A stretch of DNA of 64,000 nt from Hoplostethus atlanticus (GCA_034670405.1 JAXDDX010000018.1:682501-746500), one strand, 5' to 3'. Positions 47,801 through 60,530 are shown, numbered from the stretch's first letter. A program made the numbers and translations. The notes: generated from the letters alone by a model not told the origin.

Positions 47801-50800
47801 AAAACAAAACAAAACTATCAAGATGCAAGTCAAGTCATTAAGACACAAAACGTGTTTTTTTCTTGATATTGCATTGTACAACAAAATTGTATGGCACTTT
47901 TATTCTTTTTAAAACGGGCAATTTTTTTTGGAGCAACATATATGGGAAACACTCTCAGCAACAGACAACAAAATGTTCCCATGTGATTAAGGCAACAACG
48001 CTGAGTCCACTCTTCCGGCGCTGTTTCCCATTACATTTCCCCTGCGTACAATTGGCTCAAGATATTTTTCTGACTGGATCATACTTTTTTACCCCATTAC
48101 ATTTACCTAACCTGTAGTTACTAGTTCTTTTAAAAACTACCAACGTACAAAACTTGAAAAACTCACACTTTTCTCTCGGTACTAACTGAACAGGGAATTA
48201 TTACTCCATCAGTTCAACTTTTCTTTAAATGTCTGAATCCAAGCCAATTTCTTCCACCACTTAAGGTTATCCATACAATACCAGCAACTAGGTCCATGTA
48301 ACCCTCCGGCTATCAAAAGGTTATTCTGACTTAAGCAAAGGTTCAAAACACTGAAGGTTACGTTTTCTCGTCCCCACCCATTCTCTACTTTCCTGCAGGA
48401 CGGCATTCCACGAAGAAACGGCACGTAACAAGTATTTTACGTTACAAATCTCCGCCAACTCAGCTGACAACAGTCTTTAGCAAAGGAGACCTATTATCAT
48501 GCCTCGGTGCTGTGAACCCCGCAGTTAGTCAAGCTTTAAACGTTAAACTCTGTAGTCGACTGACTGGAACAAGAACTCAATGGGGTGGAATACGTGGTGA
48601 AGTCCGATTCAGGCCTACTTTACTTACGTTCAGTTCAAAGCACACAGCCACGACTCGGACACAGCCCTTCCGCACCCGGGACCGCCAGATAAAACGTGCA
48701 AAAGTAAAACTAGAAAGTATAATTTCATCCTACGCCACTCGGTGTTTTCTTAGGAGGAGGAGAGTGTGTATCTGTATTCCCCAGAGGTGATGCACACACT
48801 TTCAAGTCCCTCCCATTCGGTGCCAAATCAGTCCCACGAAAGTCAATGTGCACGGAGGAGACAATAAAGGGAAATATAGAGAAACACTTTAGGCATCTCT
48901 CGCGCAACACAGTACATTTATGGTATTTTCACTGTTAGCTCATGAGGCAATTGTAATGAAAGGGTAGGGCGCGTTTTGAGTGCAGTGGGTCGTGTTTCCA
49001 GATTTGAGCAGCTGTGTAGAAAGCAGAGTGATAGGGCATTCACGCAGAACTGGGACCCTGCTCACGATAAAATAAGTGGACTCCTGTAGCATAACAAGTC
49101 CCAACTGGGCGCCAACCGGGGAAGAAAAAGCAGGAATGTACACAGAGTGGAGAGTCGCAGTCAGCTGACATTCGAATGACAAATGAAAAATCTCTCTATT
49201 ATCGATAGGCAGTGGCTCAATATCCAGTGGCTGTTGATTCTAACTTGTTAACAAGCAGAAGCCTATATCACCTTTCATTTAATAAAACAGAATGGAATAC
49301 GTTGGCATCGTGCCAGCCAAACATTCTCCAGTAACTTATTTGTTTCTAAAAACATGCCCACACCTAAGACATAAATAAAACTAATATAATTACATGGAAA
49401 TAACAAGGGGATGCCACATGTCAGACGATGTGTGATATGACCGCGGCTGCTGAATCGACAGCTCCTGCAGATGCTGTGGCCCATTAAGAAACGAGTACAA
49501 ACTGCTAAAGCAGAGGCTGACAAGTTTATACTATGCGCAAAAGGCTACTTGACAAATGAGAACAGGAATACGTGGCATTCACTGTCTGAGTTTTCAACAC
49601 TATGCACATTGAATATCTTACCGAGCCACCTCTTTTTCCGGCTAGCACAAATGTCCACTATTTTCTTTGGTGACAGTTTTGTCCTGTAATGTAAAACCTG
49701 CATACATTTTTAGCTGAGGCCGCTAGGGGGTGCTGTGAACACCCACAATCGACTAGTGTCGCAAGCCGGAATAAATATTTGACTTCCGGATGCATTTTTC
49801 ACAGTAAAAGCTTTATTGAAGAACATAATATGCTGTTTTTTAGATTAGCACCAAAATCAAAGAATTGAAGTCAAAATGTAGGATGAATTTTGTTACCAAC
49901 TCGATGGTTTTGACAGATCGTAACTTACTAACGGGTGCTTCACTGTGTTCCACAGTAAGCTCCTCGATTTCAACACGATTTAACATTGGAGTACCCATGT
50001 GTTTGTAACATTATTGTAAAGCGGAAAAGCATGAATCGTCATCGTTAACTTTACCCTGATACTGTGGGAAAATGCCGGTGTTATACCGAAATTGGTGACC
50101 ACTCGCGCTCATGTGAACATGCTCGCTCTCGCTAAAACGTGCACGCGGAGCGCGCTCAATAATGACATACACAGACACATATTATGATAATCACAAATGC
50201 AAACATAAGGTATTATGTTTCACCATCACAGATTTTGCTTTGTTTGAGCCTGTATTTTACATAACTATACTCAGGTCACATATTCTGACTGCCGCCAAAT
50301 TCAGCCTATCATAAATGGTGACCCCAATAGTTTTGCCTTCCTGTTGTCTGCAATCACAAAGAATCACACATTTTGAAAAATTACATGTCACAGATAGGGT
50401 TGTATTTGAATGTAGCATATCACTCACATTAAGTTTTGTAACACAAACATTTTCTCATAGTGATAAATACAGTAGAAGGACAAACGCCCTAATAGATTAG
50501 CAGACATACATGAAGTATGTAATGTCATGATGCTGTTATGATAGCAAAATATAGTATCTTGGCCCAATTTAACATATGATAGACCTCAGACATAACTGAT
50601 TTGACATAAAATGCATTGTTAAGTATAAGGCTTTTCCTCATATTTGTTTGATGGGCTTTTTCAATATATGTTGAGATAGGTCACACATCGTAATGTATAA
50701 GTGGTAAAACAAGTGAAGCAAGTCATGATGCACAATAAAATATTTATTTTTAAAAAATCATGGCACAATCATATCTAGATGATATCCCTCGAGGCCATCT

Positions 50801-52621
50801 ACTTCTAACAAGGCTTCCTAATAAATAAGTCATAGTAAGAAGAGTAAGGCTCTGATTCAGAGTTGGCTGGCTTAAGTTACGTGCGTAAATTCTTCACATA
50901 AGACAAGAGACACGCAGGGAAATTTATTTGTATTCAGAATTAAGCGTCATGGTTGCTTAGCTGTTATTTTGCCCTATTCTGCCCTCTGGGTTTCCAAGCT
51001 GTGTCATTAGAATCTCACACATCCTTTAAAAACAAAAAAATAACTTGTTATTAATTCTGAGAACATTATGAAACGGTATAAATGGTGTACTAATGCTTCA
51101 TAACAAGTATAAACCATTGTTGGCCAGACGGGGGTGCTATAATTAAAGCACACATTTTTAACACTTACCATATAACTCTTACACTATAAGGCCAGATTAA
51201 ACAAAAAATACAATTATATATATAACTAGATACGCAATCCTGAGGCAGAAAATCCATGTGCTCAGTGTATTTCTGTGATTTGTCATCGTTTTTCCAATGG
51301 CAGTATAACTATAAGTGCATTTAGTTGTTCCTGAGGCTTACTATGTTGGTGTTACTTTCACCTTTGCAAAGATACAACATTTAGCAAGATTTACAACTCT
51401 TTAAGAGAATTGCAAACTACAGCAACTACAATACAGTAACATCAGTATAAACTCCCCAAAAGACCTTACCGCCTTACTGTAGCACTCTCTTTTATTATCT
51501 TTTGACTGAGACTGTTTTGTCCAACTATCATTTTGCTTAGATACTTACAAAGGTATGTAGATGTTAAGTTTTGCAACTGTCAAGCTAGATTGCTTGCTGA
51601 TTTGACACTTGCTGAGCTCGGCTAAGCTACTAGCCATGTAGCATTTTATGGTAAGGTTAGCCTGTTTGGAAATTTGGAATGTGTATAATATGCAAGTTAG
51701 CCTTGCTGTCCATTTTTCTCCTGTCTGTACTGAGTTCCTTTATTAGCCTTAAGTTAACTTGATGTAATTGGTTTTAGTATCACCAACTCCAAAACAACAT
51801 ATTAGTGTGACTTGTATGGTTGTTGTGTAAGTGTAGTTTCCCAACTGTGTAATTTATTCTTAGCTAGATAAGCTAGATAGTTTATCATTGGGAAATCCTA
51901 AAGGTTACAAAATCAATGGAATGAAGGAACTGAGACTATATTTTAAAGGCCCAATCCCTTACTGCAGTATCTCACCCCTTGATGAAACACTGTTGCTTCA
52001 CTGCTAGTTTTGGTTACGTAGTGATTTATTGTGTTTTCTATGTATTTTTAGGTTGTAAAAGGTTTGTTTACATTGCTGATTTTTTGTAGACACTAAGTTA
52101 TTATATGTAAAGACAGTTCCATAAAGCTTATTTTCTATTCCATCATCAAATACTTGTGAAAATACCTAAAATATACATGGTTAAAAAGATTCCAGACAGT
52201 ATCTTAATTTCTTCTGGATCAATGAAATTGGTCTTATTCATATCCTCAGTGGGCAACTTGATGTAGAATTTTATTTTATTATTTTTTATATTTTGTTTCT
52301 ATTCAAAATACCACTTGCTTCACTAGACTTGATCCACGTTCTCTCAGGAGCAGATAGTGCATCTCTAAAGAACTTACACTTACACCTTGCAAGTTTGAAT
52401 CAAAACCCTCTCAGGACATGCCTGTAGTGCAGCTGCCCGAGGAGCACTTAAAAAAGATGAGCCTGAGGTCTGAATATGGACACACACAGATTTGGTATTA
52501 CATCCCTGCTGCACGGACTTAACTCAACCCTGAATCGTAGCCTGAGAGGAAAAGAGCAAGACCGCTAACTCTTATAGACAGCATGAGGTGCAATGAAGGT
52601 TTTGAGAGTGCGAAAGGCTTT
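44830..52621. other. Spacer between pld2 and chrne
   Basis: 7.8 kb without a recognised gene. It should include the pld2 promoter and non-coding first exon, but neither can be placed. 45412-46030 is relatively GC-rich with long open frames on both strands (118-122 codons) that resemble no family known to me. 46907-47003 is a trinucleotide repeat. AATAAA on the minus strand at 52270-52280 is a candidate poly(A) signal about 350 bp past the chrne stop. Confidence 0.45.
46907..47003. repeat. AGT/AGC trinucleotide repeat
   Basis: About 95 bp of TAG/CAG/AGT triplets. It gives artificial poly-Ser and poly-Leu frames that are not genes. Confidence 0.9.
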
Positions 52622-54495
52622 TTAACTGGGGGCATATCTTTTGTTCTCGTCAGGAAATGGAAATTCTGGCACCCGGTTGAAGACTCCTTTTAGGAAGATT
52701 GCCACTGTGCCGAAGGTGAAGAGGAGAAGGGCAGCCCAGAAACACACTTTGTCAATCATCTTTCCAATCAGTACCCAGCTTTCCATTTCCTGTTTGGAAA
52801 TAAAGGTGAAAGAAGATATAAAAATCACCCTCAAATTAGATGCATTGTTGTAGGGATTTGAAATTGCATAAGAGCAAATGTAGAGAAAGGAGAAGGAGCA
52901 CTAACAGATCCAATATCGTTTTGTTGTCTTCTGCCCTCAGCAATGAAGTTGCAGGCCTCCACGCATTCCTTGATCTCGGGTGCAGCTTTGGCCAAGCTCT
53001 TATACAAGTTGGCTGTGCTGCTGACATCTATGCCATCCACTAGAGGGAAGGAGACACCTACAGTTAGACAATGTCATGCTGTGCCAAGCTACAGCATTAG
53101 CTAAGGCAGAGAAAAAACATAGTCCCTACGAAGTAGTCAAGCTGCAGTTTATGTGTAAATACCAACTACTGATGTACTGATTGGGGCTTAATGGCTGGTT
53201 AGATCTAAGGGCTGGAAAATGCAAGTATAGTTTTAAGACTGAGCTATAAGAGCAATTTGAGGAAGAGTAGATTTCTTACCAATTGATCGTGCAAGACCAT
53301 GCTTCTCTCTTTGTTTGTCAAACATCATTTCACTGCGTGGTTGTTTCAGCACATATTCCTCTGCTCTCTGCATTAGGCCGAAGGAGCTGCGCCGCCGCTC
53401 CCTCACTCCATTTACCTCTGCCTCCCCCTTACCTTCATCCACCAGTGGGGACATGCCCAGGATGCGAGGGATCATGTCCAGGAACACCTGACGGAGGCAG
53501 AAAAGGTAAGAGTGGTTAGTCCACATAAATGTATCCTTAAATAGGCAACGCTTCTTTCACTCTAGGGTGTAGCATCTACATACATTTTTGATGGTGTGGG
53601 ACATAGTGTGAGTGGTAGGACTGCGCAGGGAGAAGTTGAGCACCACAATTTGGTTGGTAGCGATGAGAGTAGTCACACACATGACAAAGATCAGGTACCT
53701 GAGACATTAGAGGAGAACTGGGTTGGAAAGGAGGATGAGACCATATGGAATAAAGACAAGCATAAGAGATGAACAAGCCAGGGTGAGAAAAATCCAGAGC
53801 AGGTTATATAGTAGAGGATGCTGCAGTGAAAGGTCTCTTGAGGCCTCTCTGAGATATTGTAGATGAAACACACAGGCATGCACTGACTCACTTGACGATG
53901 AGAGGGACAGAGAGAGATGTTTCAGGGACCTTCTGAGCAATAAGAAAGAGGAAGACAGTCTGAGCCAGCAAGACAGAGATGGACACAGTCAACTTCTGTC
54001 CCCCAGCTGTGAAGGGGACAACAGAGAGTTAGAGGGTGGAGGACGTGGACTTTCTTTATTTGGACCAATAGAATTAGCCCTAAACTTACTGCTTACTTAC
54101 TTTACTACTGGCTGAATTTATGGGAAACAAACATCATAAGAAGAAATTCATTTTTATGTGTAAGGTGTAGCAATGTAAGCAAGACATTATGTGAGTGTGG
54201 ATATTCTATGACATCTTTGAAATACTTCCCCATTTACAACCTTGATTGTCTGCGTGGTAATGGCCTTAGGGAATTAAACATTGGTGGTACTGACCTTGTG
54301 CGGGTAGGAAATAGGCCAGTACGACCAGGGAGGAGATGAGGGCGCAGGGAAGGATGATATTTATTATGTAGAAGAGAGGCTTCCTCTGGATGATCAGATT
54401 GAAGGAGATCTCTTGATACTCCGGGTCATCGAGGGAATAACGTGAGTTGATCACTTTCCTGGCTGGACGATGCACAATGGCCCACTCGCCATTCT
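52622..54495 (-). CDS. chrne: chrne exons 7-12: transmembrane segments and cytoplasmic loop
   Basis: Exons: 54295-54495, 53892-54006, 53584-53698, 53280-53487, 52906-53039, 52622-52789. M1 about 246-270 ([12 protein letters not shown]), M2 about 277-297 ([20 protein letters not shown], pore lining), M3 about 312-333, M4 about 475-497 ([20 protein letters not shown]). Exons 10-11 encode the M3-M4 loop with an amphipathic helix before M4. The exon 11 donor is GGATCT|gttagt. Splice phases agree throughout. Confidence 0.93.
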
Positions 54496-56907
54496 CTAAA
54501 AGGGTGACAACATACTAGGCTAGAGTGCCAGGATACCTCCTGGAATACGAGCTAGACCATAAAATGTAAAAGACAGAACTTTGATACTGTGTGTGTTTGT
54601 GTGTATGTGACAGAGAGAAACAGAGAGCGAGAAAGACAGAGAAGAAAAGACAGAGGAAAAAAGAGAAGACGGAGACTTCCCACACACAGAGACACAAAGA
54701 CTGTGTGTTTGAGTGTTGGACATGAACACACCTGTGAAGGCCTCCGGGTCGATGTCCACCCACTCAATAGTCTCCCCATTTGTTTGTACAGCCAAGATGA
54801 GGTCCACTTCATTGGCACTGTATGTCTGGGACCTAGAGTGGAAAGGAGCAGATAGAATAGAATAGAATAGAATAGAATAGATCCAAACTAATATATTCAA
54901 TCATATTATTGCATCATACCTGAATATTAGGGTGCAGTTTTGATAATCAAATGGGAAGTAGGTGGTCTCAATGGCACAAGTGCTGCGAAAGATAGCAGGA
55001 GGCAGCCAATACATCCAACCATTGCTGTGGATCAACACATTGGCATAGTACGCCACGTCAAACTGGCCATCAATGCTGCAGAGAATGGGGGAAAACAAGA
55101 GAGAGAAGAGTTGACTACAGGCATTAAAAACAATTTGACTGTTGCAAGCAGGGAAAAGAGGCAGTATGGCGCTCCTGTCCGGCACTTACTTGTTCTCAAG
55201 GACAATGTCAGGGAGCCAAACAGTGTTGAATGGCACACGAATAACCTTAATGCCAAAATAATTAGATGAGTTCCAGGCAAGGCGATAATCACTCCATTGC
55301 TGTGGGTGACATTGGAGAGAAGGGTAGTCATCAGTGATGTAAACACACCAATTGGACAGAAAAGAGGGCTGAATAAGTGAGAGAGCCTTAAGTCCTATAA
55401 AGAAAATGAACATGACTACCATGAGCCTTGCAAGATTTTGGCAAGAAAAATTCTAAACAACAAAAAAACAAGAATGGAAGTATGGAGAGAGGGAAAACTC
55501 ACAATCTCAATCCACACATTGGTCGTAAGAGTCTCCTCCTTTTCATTCTGTAGTAGAAGCAAAGAAGTAGTATGGATATCTGAGGTGTAAGTCTTAATTG
55601 TGCATTAGTTTGCTGTTTCAGTGATCAAAGAGCCAAATATGAACCACAGATGATACTGACATATGTACTTATGTCAAAAGGCTGTGCAGAATGGTGTTTC
55701 ATTCTAGTTTCCTATGGGAATGAGGTTGAACTTGTGCTCCATAGAGCATCCTGTGTCACCTTTGCAGTTTAGTGCTGTTGGTATAATCTACACTCTTGGG
55801 AAATTTTTGTTTTAGCAGGTAGGAAGAAGGAGCTCTCACCAGGGAGATAAGGTTAGTGAGGGTCAGCTTGAGCTGAACCTCCACCTTCTCTTCAGGATGG
55901 TTCACTGGGCGAGTATTCTTGTTGTAGCCTTTAAACAGGGCGCTCATCAACTGTGACTCCTCATTACACTCCACTGCTTGAAGGAAAAGAGGACATAGGA
56001 AATGAGTGAAATAAGTTTAGACTCACGTATCCTGTGAGGGGACAGTTTCCTGAGCTTAAAAATATGTCCAGTAATGTCGTGATAAATAAAAGGGTGGGTA
56101 AACTCTGACCTCCAGTCAGTGATCATCAAAGGCAAACAACCACCAATATGAACAAAATTAATTATATTTCCAGAAACTTATTAATGTATGCTTGTCTTTC
56201 CTTAAATAACCCTAACATTCATATAACTTGTAGTCTTCATAACCATAACTAACTAAGATTTATGTCAGCCTGAAAAAGTGGGTAAACTATTCTGAAAATA
56301 AAACTAAGTTTAGGTGGGTGCACTAACGCCACTACATCTCTGCATCAGCACAGATTCATTCAATTGTCAGGATAATTCTCTCACTCCACTCTTGCCCATA
56401 CAGCAATAAATACATTTTACATGTATTTTGCAATATGTTTTGAAATATGTTTCAAAATATACAAAAATGTATTTGCATTTGAAATATATTCTGAGGGGTC
56501 AAGAGTGTATAGAAGGGAAAGTATTTTCAGTCTAAATTTTGAATGAATATCATGTACATGTTCATAGAATTGTCCAATTTTTTAAAACATATCTCTAAAC
56601 ATATTCTGAAGTCAATTTGATATGTATTTCTTTCAGTATTGGTGTACAAGGGTGGAGTTTTCTGGAGGCTTGAAGGGTGTAAAGATCACTCTGGTGTACA
56701 GATTAGTGCAGCAAAACTTTGAGAGCTGGTTGTTACACTGAAAACACCAAACACAAGACAGGCAGTGAAGATACATTTGATAGATATGGAGGTGGTGAGC
56801 AAATGGATGAAAACGAGTTTTCAACTGCACAACTTACCCGGCACCATTAAAGTCCCGAGAAAAGTTACAACCCCCAAAAATGTCCAGAAGGAACGGGCTG
56901 CCATCAT
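52622..56907 (-). CDS. chrne: Muscle nicotinic acetylcholine receptor epsilon subunit, complete, 12 exons
   Basis: Adult-type subunit of the pentameric ligand-gated cation channel at the neuromuscular junction. Twelve exons join to 1557 bases: 518 residues plus stop, with ATG at 56907 and TAA at 52622-52624. The 12-exon structure equals mammalian CHRNE. Order: signal peptide, extracellular ligand-binding domain, Cys-loop C153-C167, M1, M2, M3, long cytoplasmic loop, M4. Epsilon rather than gamma: the loop segment [23 protein letters not shown] and [13 protein letters not shown] resemble epsilon, and the neighbours pld2 and mink1 are those of CHRNE. Some residues are gamma-like, so sequence alone is not absolute. 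Confidence 0.93.
54732..56907 (-). CDS. chrne: chrne exons 1-6: signal peptide and extracellular domain
   Basis: Exons: 56838-56907, 55840-55973, 55503-55547, 55190-55299, 54920-55075, 54732-54832. Exon 1 is a hydrophobic signal peptide ([18 protein letters not shown]). Exon 3 is the characteristic 45-bp exon ([15 protein letters not shown]), whose Trp belongs to the complementary face of the agonist site. Exon 5 carries the Cys-loop: two Cys 13 residues apart around FPFDYQN. NSS in exon 4 is a possible N-glycosylation site. Two ATGs are adjacent; the first is used here. A second copy of exon 1 lies at 59196-59265. Confidence 0.93.
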
Positions 56908-56960
56908 GCTGTGTTCCCTTTCTACTACACTATATTTCTGTATAAACTTTGAGAGAGAGA

Positions 56961-57066
56961 GTAAGGTGGAGGTTATTTCCAACCCTCTCTCCCCCAGCTG
57001 TCGCTATCCATGGCTCAGATTACACAACAGCCGGGAAGCACTAAACTAGGACTTAATGTCACACTC
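56961..57066 (-). promoter_or_regulatory. Conserved block upstream of chrne exon 1 (copy 1)
   Basis: 106 bp lying 54-159 bp upstream of the chrne ATG. Base for base identical to 59326-59431. It contains the E-box CAGCTG (56995-57000), the type of site bound by myogenic bHLH factors in muscle receptor genes, and TTCCCGGC on the minus strand. Promoter or 5' UTR function is inferred from position and identity. Confidence 0.55.
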
Positions 57067-58204
57067 AGGTCGTCCACAATAATCATCATCATTAGGCAAT
57101 ATGTATCGGTGGTGATGACAGTAGCACATATTATAAAGGTATTTCTCTCTGTCAGTTTACAGAGAGAGGGTGTGAGAGAGTGAGAGAGAGAGAATTTAAT
57201 TCACTTCCAACATAAGTAAATCATGTTGGATAAACAAATTTAAAACTGTACAGACAGAGTAGCAGGGGGACCTGCAGGCTAAATTAACTATTAACTATAA
57301 CTATAGCAAAATTAACTTAAGCAAAATAAGACTGCCTCACTCCTACACTGACAAGGGGAACAGACCGATTTTTGGAGTGTGCCATATGAGTTCCACGGTA
57401 TGTGATGTACTTCTAAATATACAGTTAGGGAAACAGAGATGTGGTCCTTTTAGGTAACTGGAGACTCCAGAAGGCCGGTAATGTGTCTGACGGTCAGTTA
57501 GAGTTCACAAACGGAAGAGGGGCTGGATCAGTCCAGCTTAAACAGCATGGGCAAATGAAAACATCAAAGGGGCAAGAGTATTTTTCATACCAAGTGCACA
57601 TGATACATGAAAGTACACTTTAAAAATACCAATATGCAGTTTTGAAAATGGGGCAGAGCCAATCCAGTGATACAGGCATAAAGCAGGTATGTTTGATAAG
57701 TTCACATTACTAACCAGACAAGTCCCCTCCACCATTCCTCACTGCGTATGCCTCTCTATGCACACGTTTTCTTCCATGTTGGCTGTGTGAGTTTTGAGTA
57801 ACGCCTGGACAGCCTTGCCAGTCCTCCTCATCACCTCCTGTCACTCAGGCAGTAGACAACTACCCTTGAATCTATATGTCTGTCATTGGCTAGCAAGACT
57901 AAAATATTTCTAACTTCTAACAAAGTATCAATAGTTCTAATTCAGATCAGTTATATGAGCGTAGACAAAGCCCTATAAAGGCTTCAGTTGCGGTTTACCC
58001 TGCAAGCAAGAGTGAAAAAAATGTACACAAATACACATCTATAAACAATTAAGCAGGTGCATAAAAGCCAACTCAGCCGAGATTATTATTTTTAGACAGT
58101 AGGGGATGAATGGCATTTCTGTTCAGTGTTCTTCTTGTTGTTGATGGATGCACAGTGACATCAGATGCAGCAATTGTCGCGATCTCTGGATGTTATTTTT
58201 GAGT

Positions 58205-58760
58205 TGATTTATACTAGTTATAATATTTTTCTTGTGGCTCTTGGTGATATTTTAGAAGGACGTCCACTTCTAGGCAGAGTCACTGTTGTGTTAAATGCTC
58301 TCCATTTGTATATTATTTGTCTCACAGTGGACTGATGGAGCCCAAATCTTTTTGATATGACTTTATAACCTAACCCAGACTGATGTGCGATCACTACTCG
58401 CTTCCTGAGCTCCTCTGACATCTCCTTAGATGGCAGCAAATCCTGCATCGTTAACATCGAACTGACTTGGTTTCTCACCTCTATTTATCGGAGTGCCACA
58501 CACATTCCTCCCCAAAGATCTGACCTTTGATTGGTTAACTTCATACCCAATTAATTACCCACCTGATTCTATTTACCTACTTGATTTAACTAATGCAAGA
58601 GGAGGTTCACTTATTTTTGCACCTTTACCAATTTCATTGGTAAATATACCTATTTAATTCAGTTAATATGGGGCTAGTTTTGATTAAATGATGGTAAAAA
58701 TTCAAAACTTCTATAATTGCTCAAGTGGTTCACAAACGTTCACGCATGACTGTATATATG
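58205..58760 (-). mobile_element. Tc1-like transposon fragment with 5' end and transposase N-terminus
   Basis: 58218-58478 encodes, on the minus strand, the helix-turn-helix DNA-binding start of a Tc1 transposase (SEELRKRVVIAHQSGLGYK, KRFGLHQSTVRQIIYKWR, GRPSKISPR). The end near 58740-58758 reads GTTCACGCATGACTGTA, a terminal repeat like that of the MITE at 28484. The catalytic part is missing to the left. Confidence 0.75.
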
Positions 58761-58789
58761 TGTATATATATGTTTATCTAACTGGGTCT

Positions 58790-58975
58790 GCCAAGGAGGT
58801 TATGTTTCCCCCCCCTGATAATTAGTTTGTCTGTCTGTCTGTCAGCAGGATATCTAAAAATGTAGGAACATATTTCCATGAAATTTGGTGGACAGATAGG
58901 CCTTGGGCCAATGTAGAATTTATTAGATTTTTGTGGTAATTTGGATCTGGGATTTCTGCCATTAGAAAATTATAT
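58790..58975. repeat. Common fish repeat (CTGCCAAGGAGGTTATGTTT type)
   Basis: The start GGTCTGCCAAGGAGGTTATG followed by a TGTCTG run and ATGAAATTTGGTGGA matches a repeat seen in many fish genomes. Family name not assigned. Confidence 0.5.
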
Positions 58976-58980
58976 TTGTT

Positions 58981-59140
58981 TATAATAACAACAATAATAA
59001 TAACAACAATAATAATCACAATCATAATAATAACAATCATATTATTATGATTATTATGATTATGAGTATTGCATTATTGTTATGATGATGATGATGATTA
59101 TTATTAGTAGTAGTAGTAGTAGTAGTATTATTATAATAAC
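58981..59140. repeat. AAT/ATC/AGT simple repeat
   Basis: Mixed trinucleotide run directly left of a TTTATATAGCACC repeat tail and the exon 1 copy. Confidence 0.88.
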
Positions 59141-59195
59141 TTTATTTATATAGCACCTTTTGAAACAAAGGTTACAAAGAGCTTACACAACTTAC

Positions 59196-59265
59196 CCGGT
59201 ACCATTAAAGTCCCAAGAAACGTTATAACCCCCAATAATGTCCAAAAGGAATGGGCTGCCATCAT
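59196..59265 (-). CDS. chrne: Second copy of chrne exon 1 (alternative signal-peptide exon)
   Basis: 70 bp with ATG at 59265 and donor GTACCGG|gtaagttg, the same length and phase as exon 1 at 56838-56907. By my reading 7 of 70 bases differ, giving R to H, F to L and V to I, with the other four silent. The reading frame, double ATG and donor are intact, so it could splice to exon 2 (acceptor at 55974-55975) and give a nearly identical signal peptide. It could also be a dead duplicate; expression cannot be judged here. Confidence 0.55.
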
Positions 59266-59325
59266 GCTGTGTTCCCTGATCTTTGTACTACACTATATTT
59301 TTGTGTAAACCTTGAGAGAGAGAGA

Positions 59326-59431
59326 GTAAGGTGGAGGTTATTTCCAACCCTCTCTCCCCCAGCTGTCGCTATCCATGGCTCAGATTACACAACAGCCGGG
59401 AAGCACTAAACTAGGACTTAATGTCACACTC
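59326..59431 (-). promoter_or_regulatory. Conserved block upstream of the second exon 1 copy
   Basis: Identical to 56961-57066 over all 106 bases, including the E-box CAGCTG at 59360-59365. It sits 61 bp upstream of the second-copy ATG. Weaker similarity continues to about 59523. Confidence 0.55.
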
Positions 59432-59689
59432 GGGTCATCACAATAATCATCATTGTCATCGTCAAACAATATCTATCAGTGGTGATGACAATGATACATA
59501 CCATAAAGGTATTTGTCTCTGCTACATAGACTATATGAATCACTTACTATGAATAGATCTTAGAGAGAATAGGTCTTGAAAGTCTGCCATGGTCTGTTGT
59601 CTGTTGGTCTTAATCGTCTCAACAGTTAGCAGCAGAGCCTACTAAAACCTCCAAATGAGAAATCACTGTAATGTTCCTAGAATATTCCT

Positions 59690-60530
59690 ATAGTGTGTCT
59701 GTTGTAGTCAATAGTGAGTTTATGTTTGTGAACCTTACAGAAGGTGGTCATTATTTCATACATTATAGAGGAATAACCTTCTAAACCTCAAATCTTTATT
59801 TTATTCCAAATAAAGAACATGCATATATAAATATATAAGTTAATTGTTTATTTAACTAAACTGGTTTATTTAATAAAATCTCAATTAAGGCTGATCAGCC
59901 TTAATTTGCCGCAGCAGCTGAGTCCAGCCTAAGCCTACCCCCCTCCCTCCCCCCAGTCCGCCACACTCAGTTATCCCTGTGTACATAAATATGTAAACTC
60001 CTTCAATCAATAACTTGTGGCAGCACCTTTAGCAGCGATGACTTGGAGTAAAGGTCTCCTATAGCCACTGATCAGTCTCTGGCATCTTCCATGAGGGAGT
60101 TTCTCCCACTCCTCCTAACAAAACTCAACCAACTCAGTGAGGTTTGAATTGTCTGTTTCAGGTCGTGCCAAAGGATCTCAATTGGATTTAAATTACGACT
60201 TTCACTTGGCCAATCCAAAACACTAAACATCTTCTTCCTGAGCCATTCTTTGGTAGATTTGCTTGATTCAAGAATTCAAGAATTCTCTGGTCTCACTCAG
60301 AATTCATGGTTACCTTAATAATGTCGAGTCGTCCAGGTCTAGAGGATGAAAAACAGACCCAGACCATGACATTTCCATTGGTGGTGGCCAGTTTTGTGTT
60401 GTCACCAAACATGGCATTTTTGATTGCGACCAAACAATTACATTTTTGACTCAACAGACTTCCAGAAAGCTTCAGGTTCGTCCAGGTGGTCTCTGGCAGA
60501 CTTAAGACGGGCAGGGTCTTGGCCTTCAAA
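59690..60530 (-). mobile_element. Tc1-like transposon fragment with transposase middle and 3' part
   Basis: 60293-60529 (minus) keeps the catalytic-core segment MVWVCFSSSRPGRLDIIK and NSE, typical of Tc1 transposases but with changed acidic sites. 59700-60100 matches the MITE at 28484-28805. The 5' end is absent at the right, where DIRS sequence begins. Confidence 0.65.

Noticed and set aside
56633-56830. Minus-strand open frame in chrne intron 1 ([10 protein letters not shown] and following)
   Set aside because: It does not match any receptor exon; exon 1 joins exon 2 at 55973 in frame without it.
52622-56907. Assignment of the receptor as the gamma subunit
   Set aside because: The M3-M4 loop and synteny favour epsilon despite gamma-like residues in the extracellular part and C-terminal tail.
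56995-57050. Exact N-box CCGGAA in the chrne upstream block
   Set aside because: The sequence is CCGGGAAG, with one extra G, so only the E-box is claimed.
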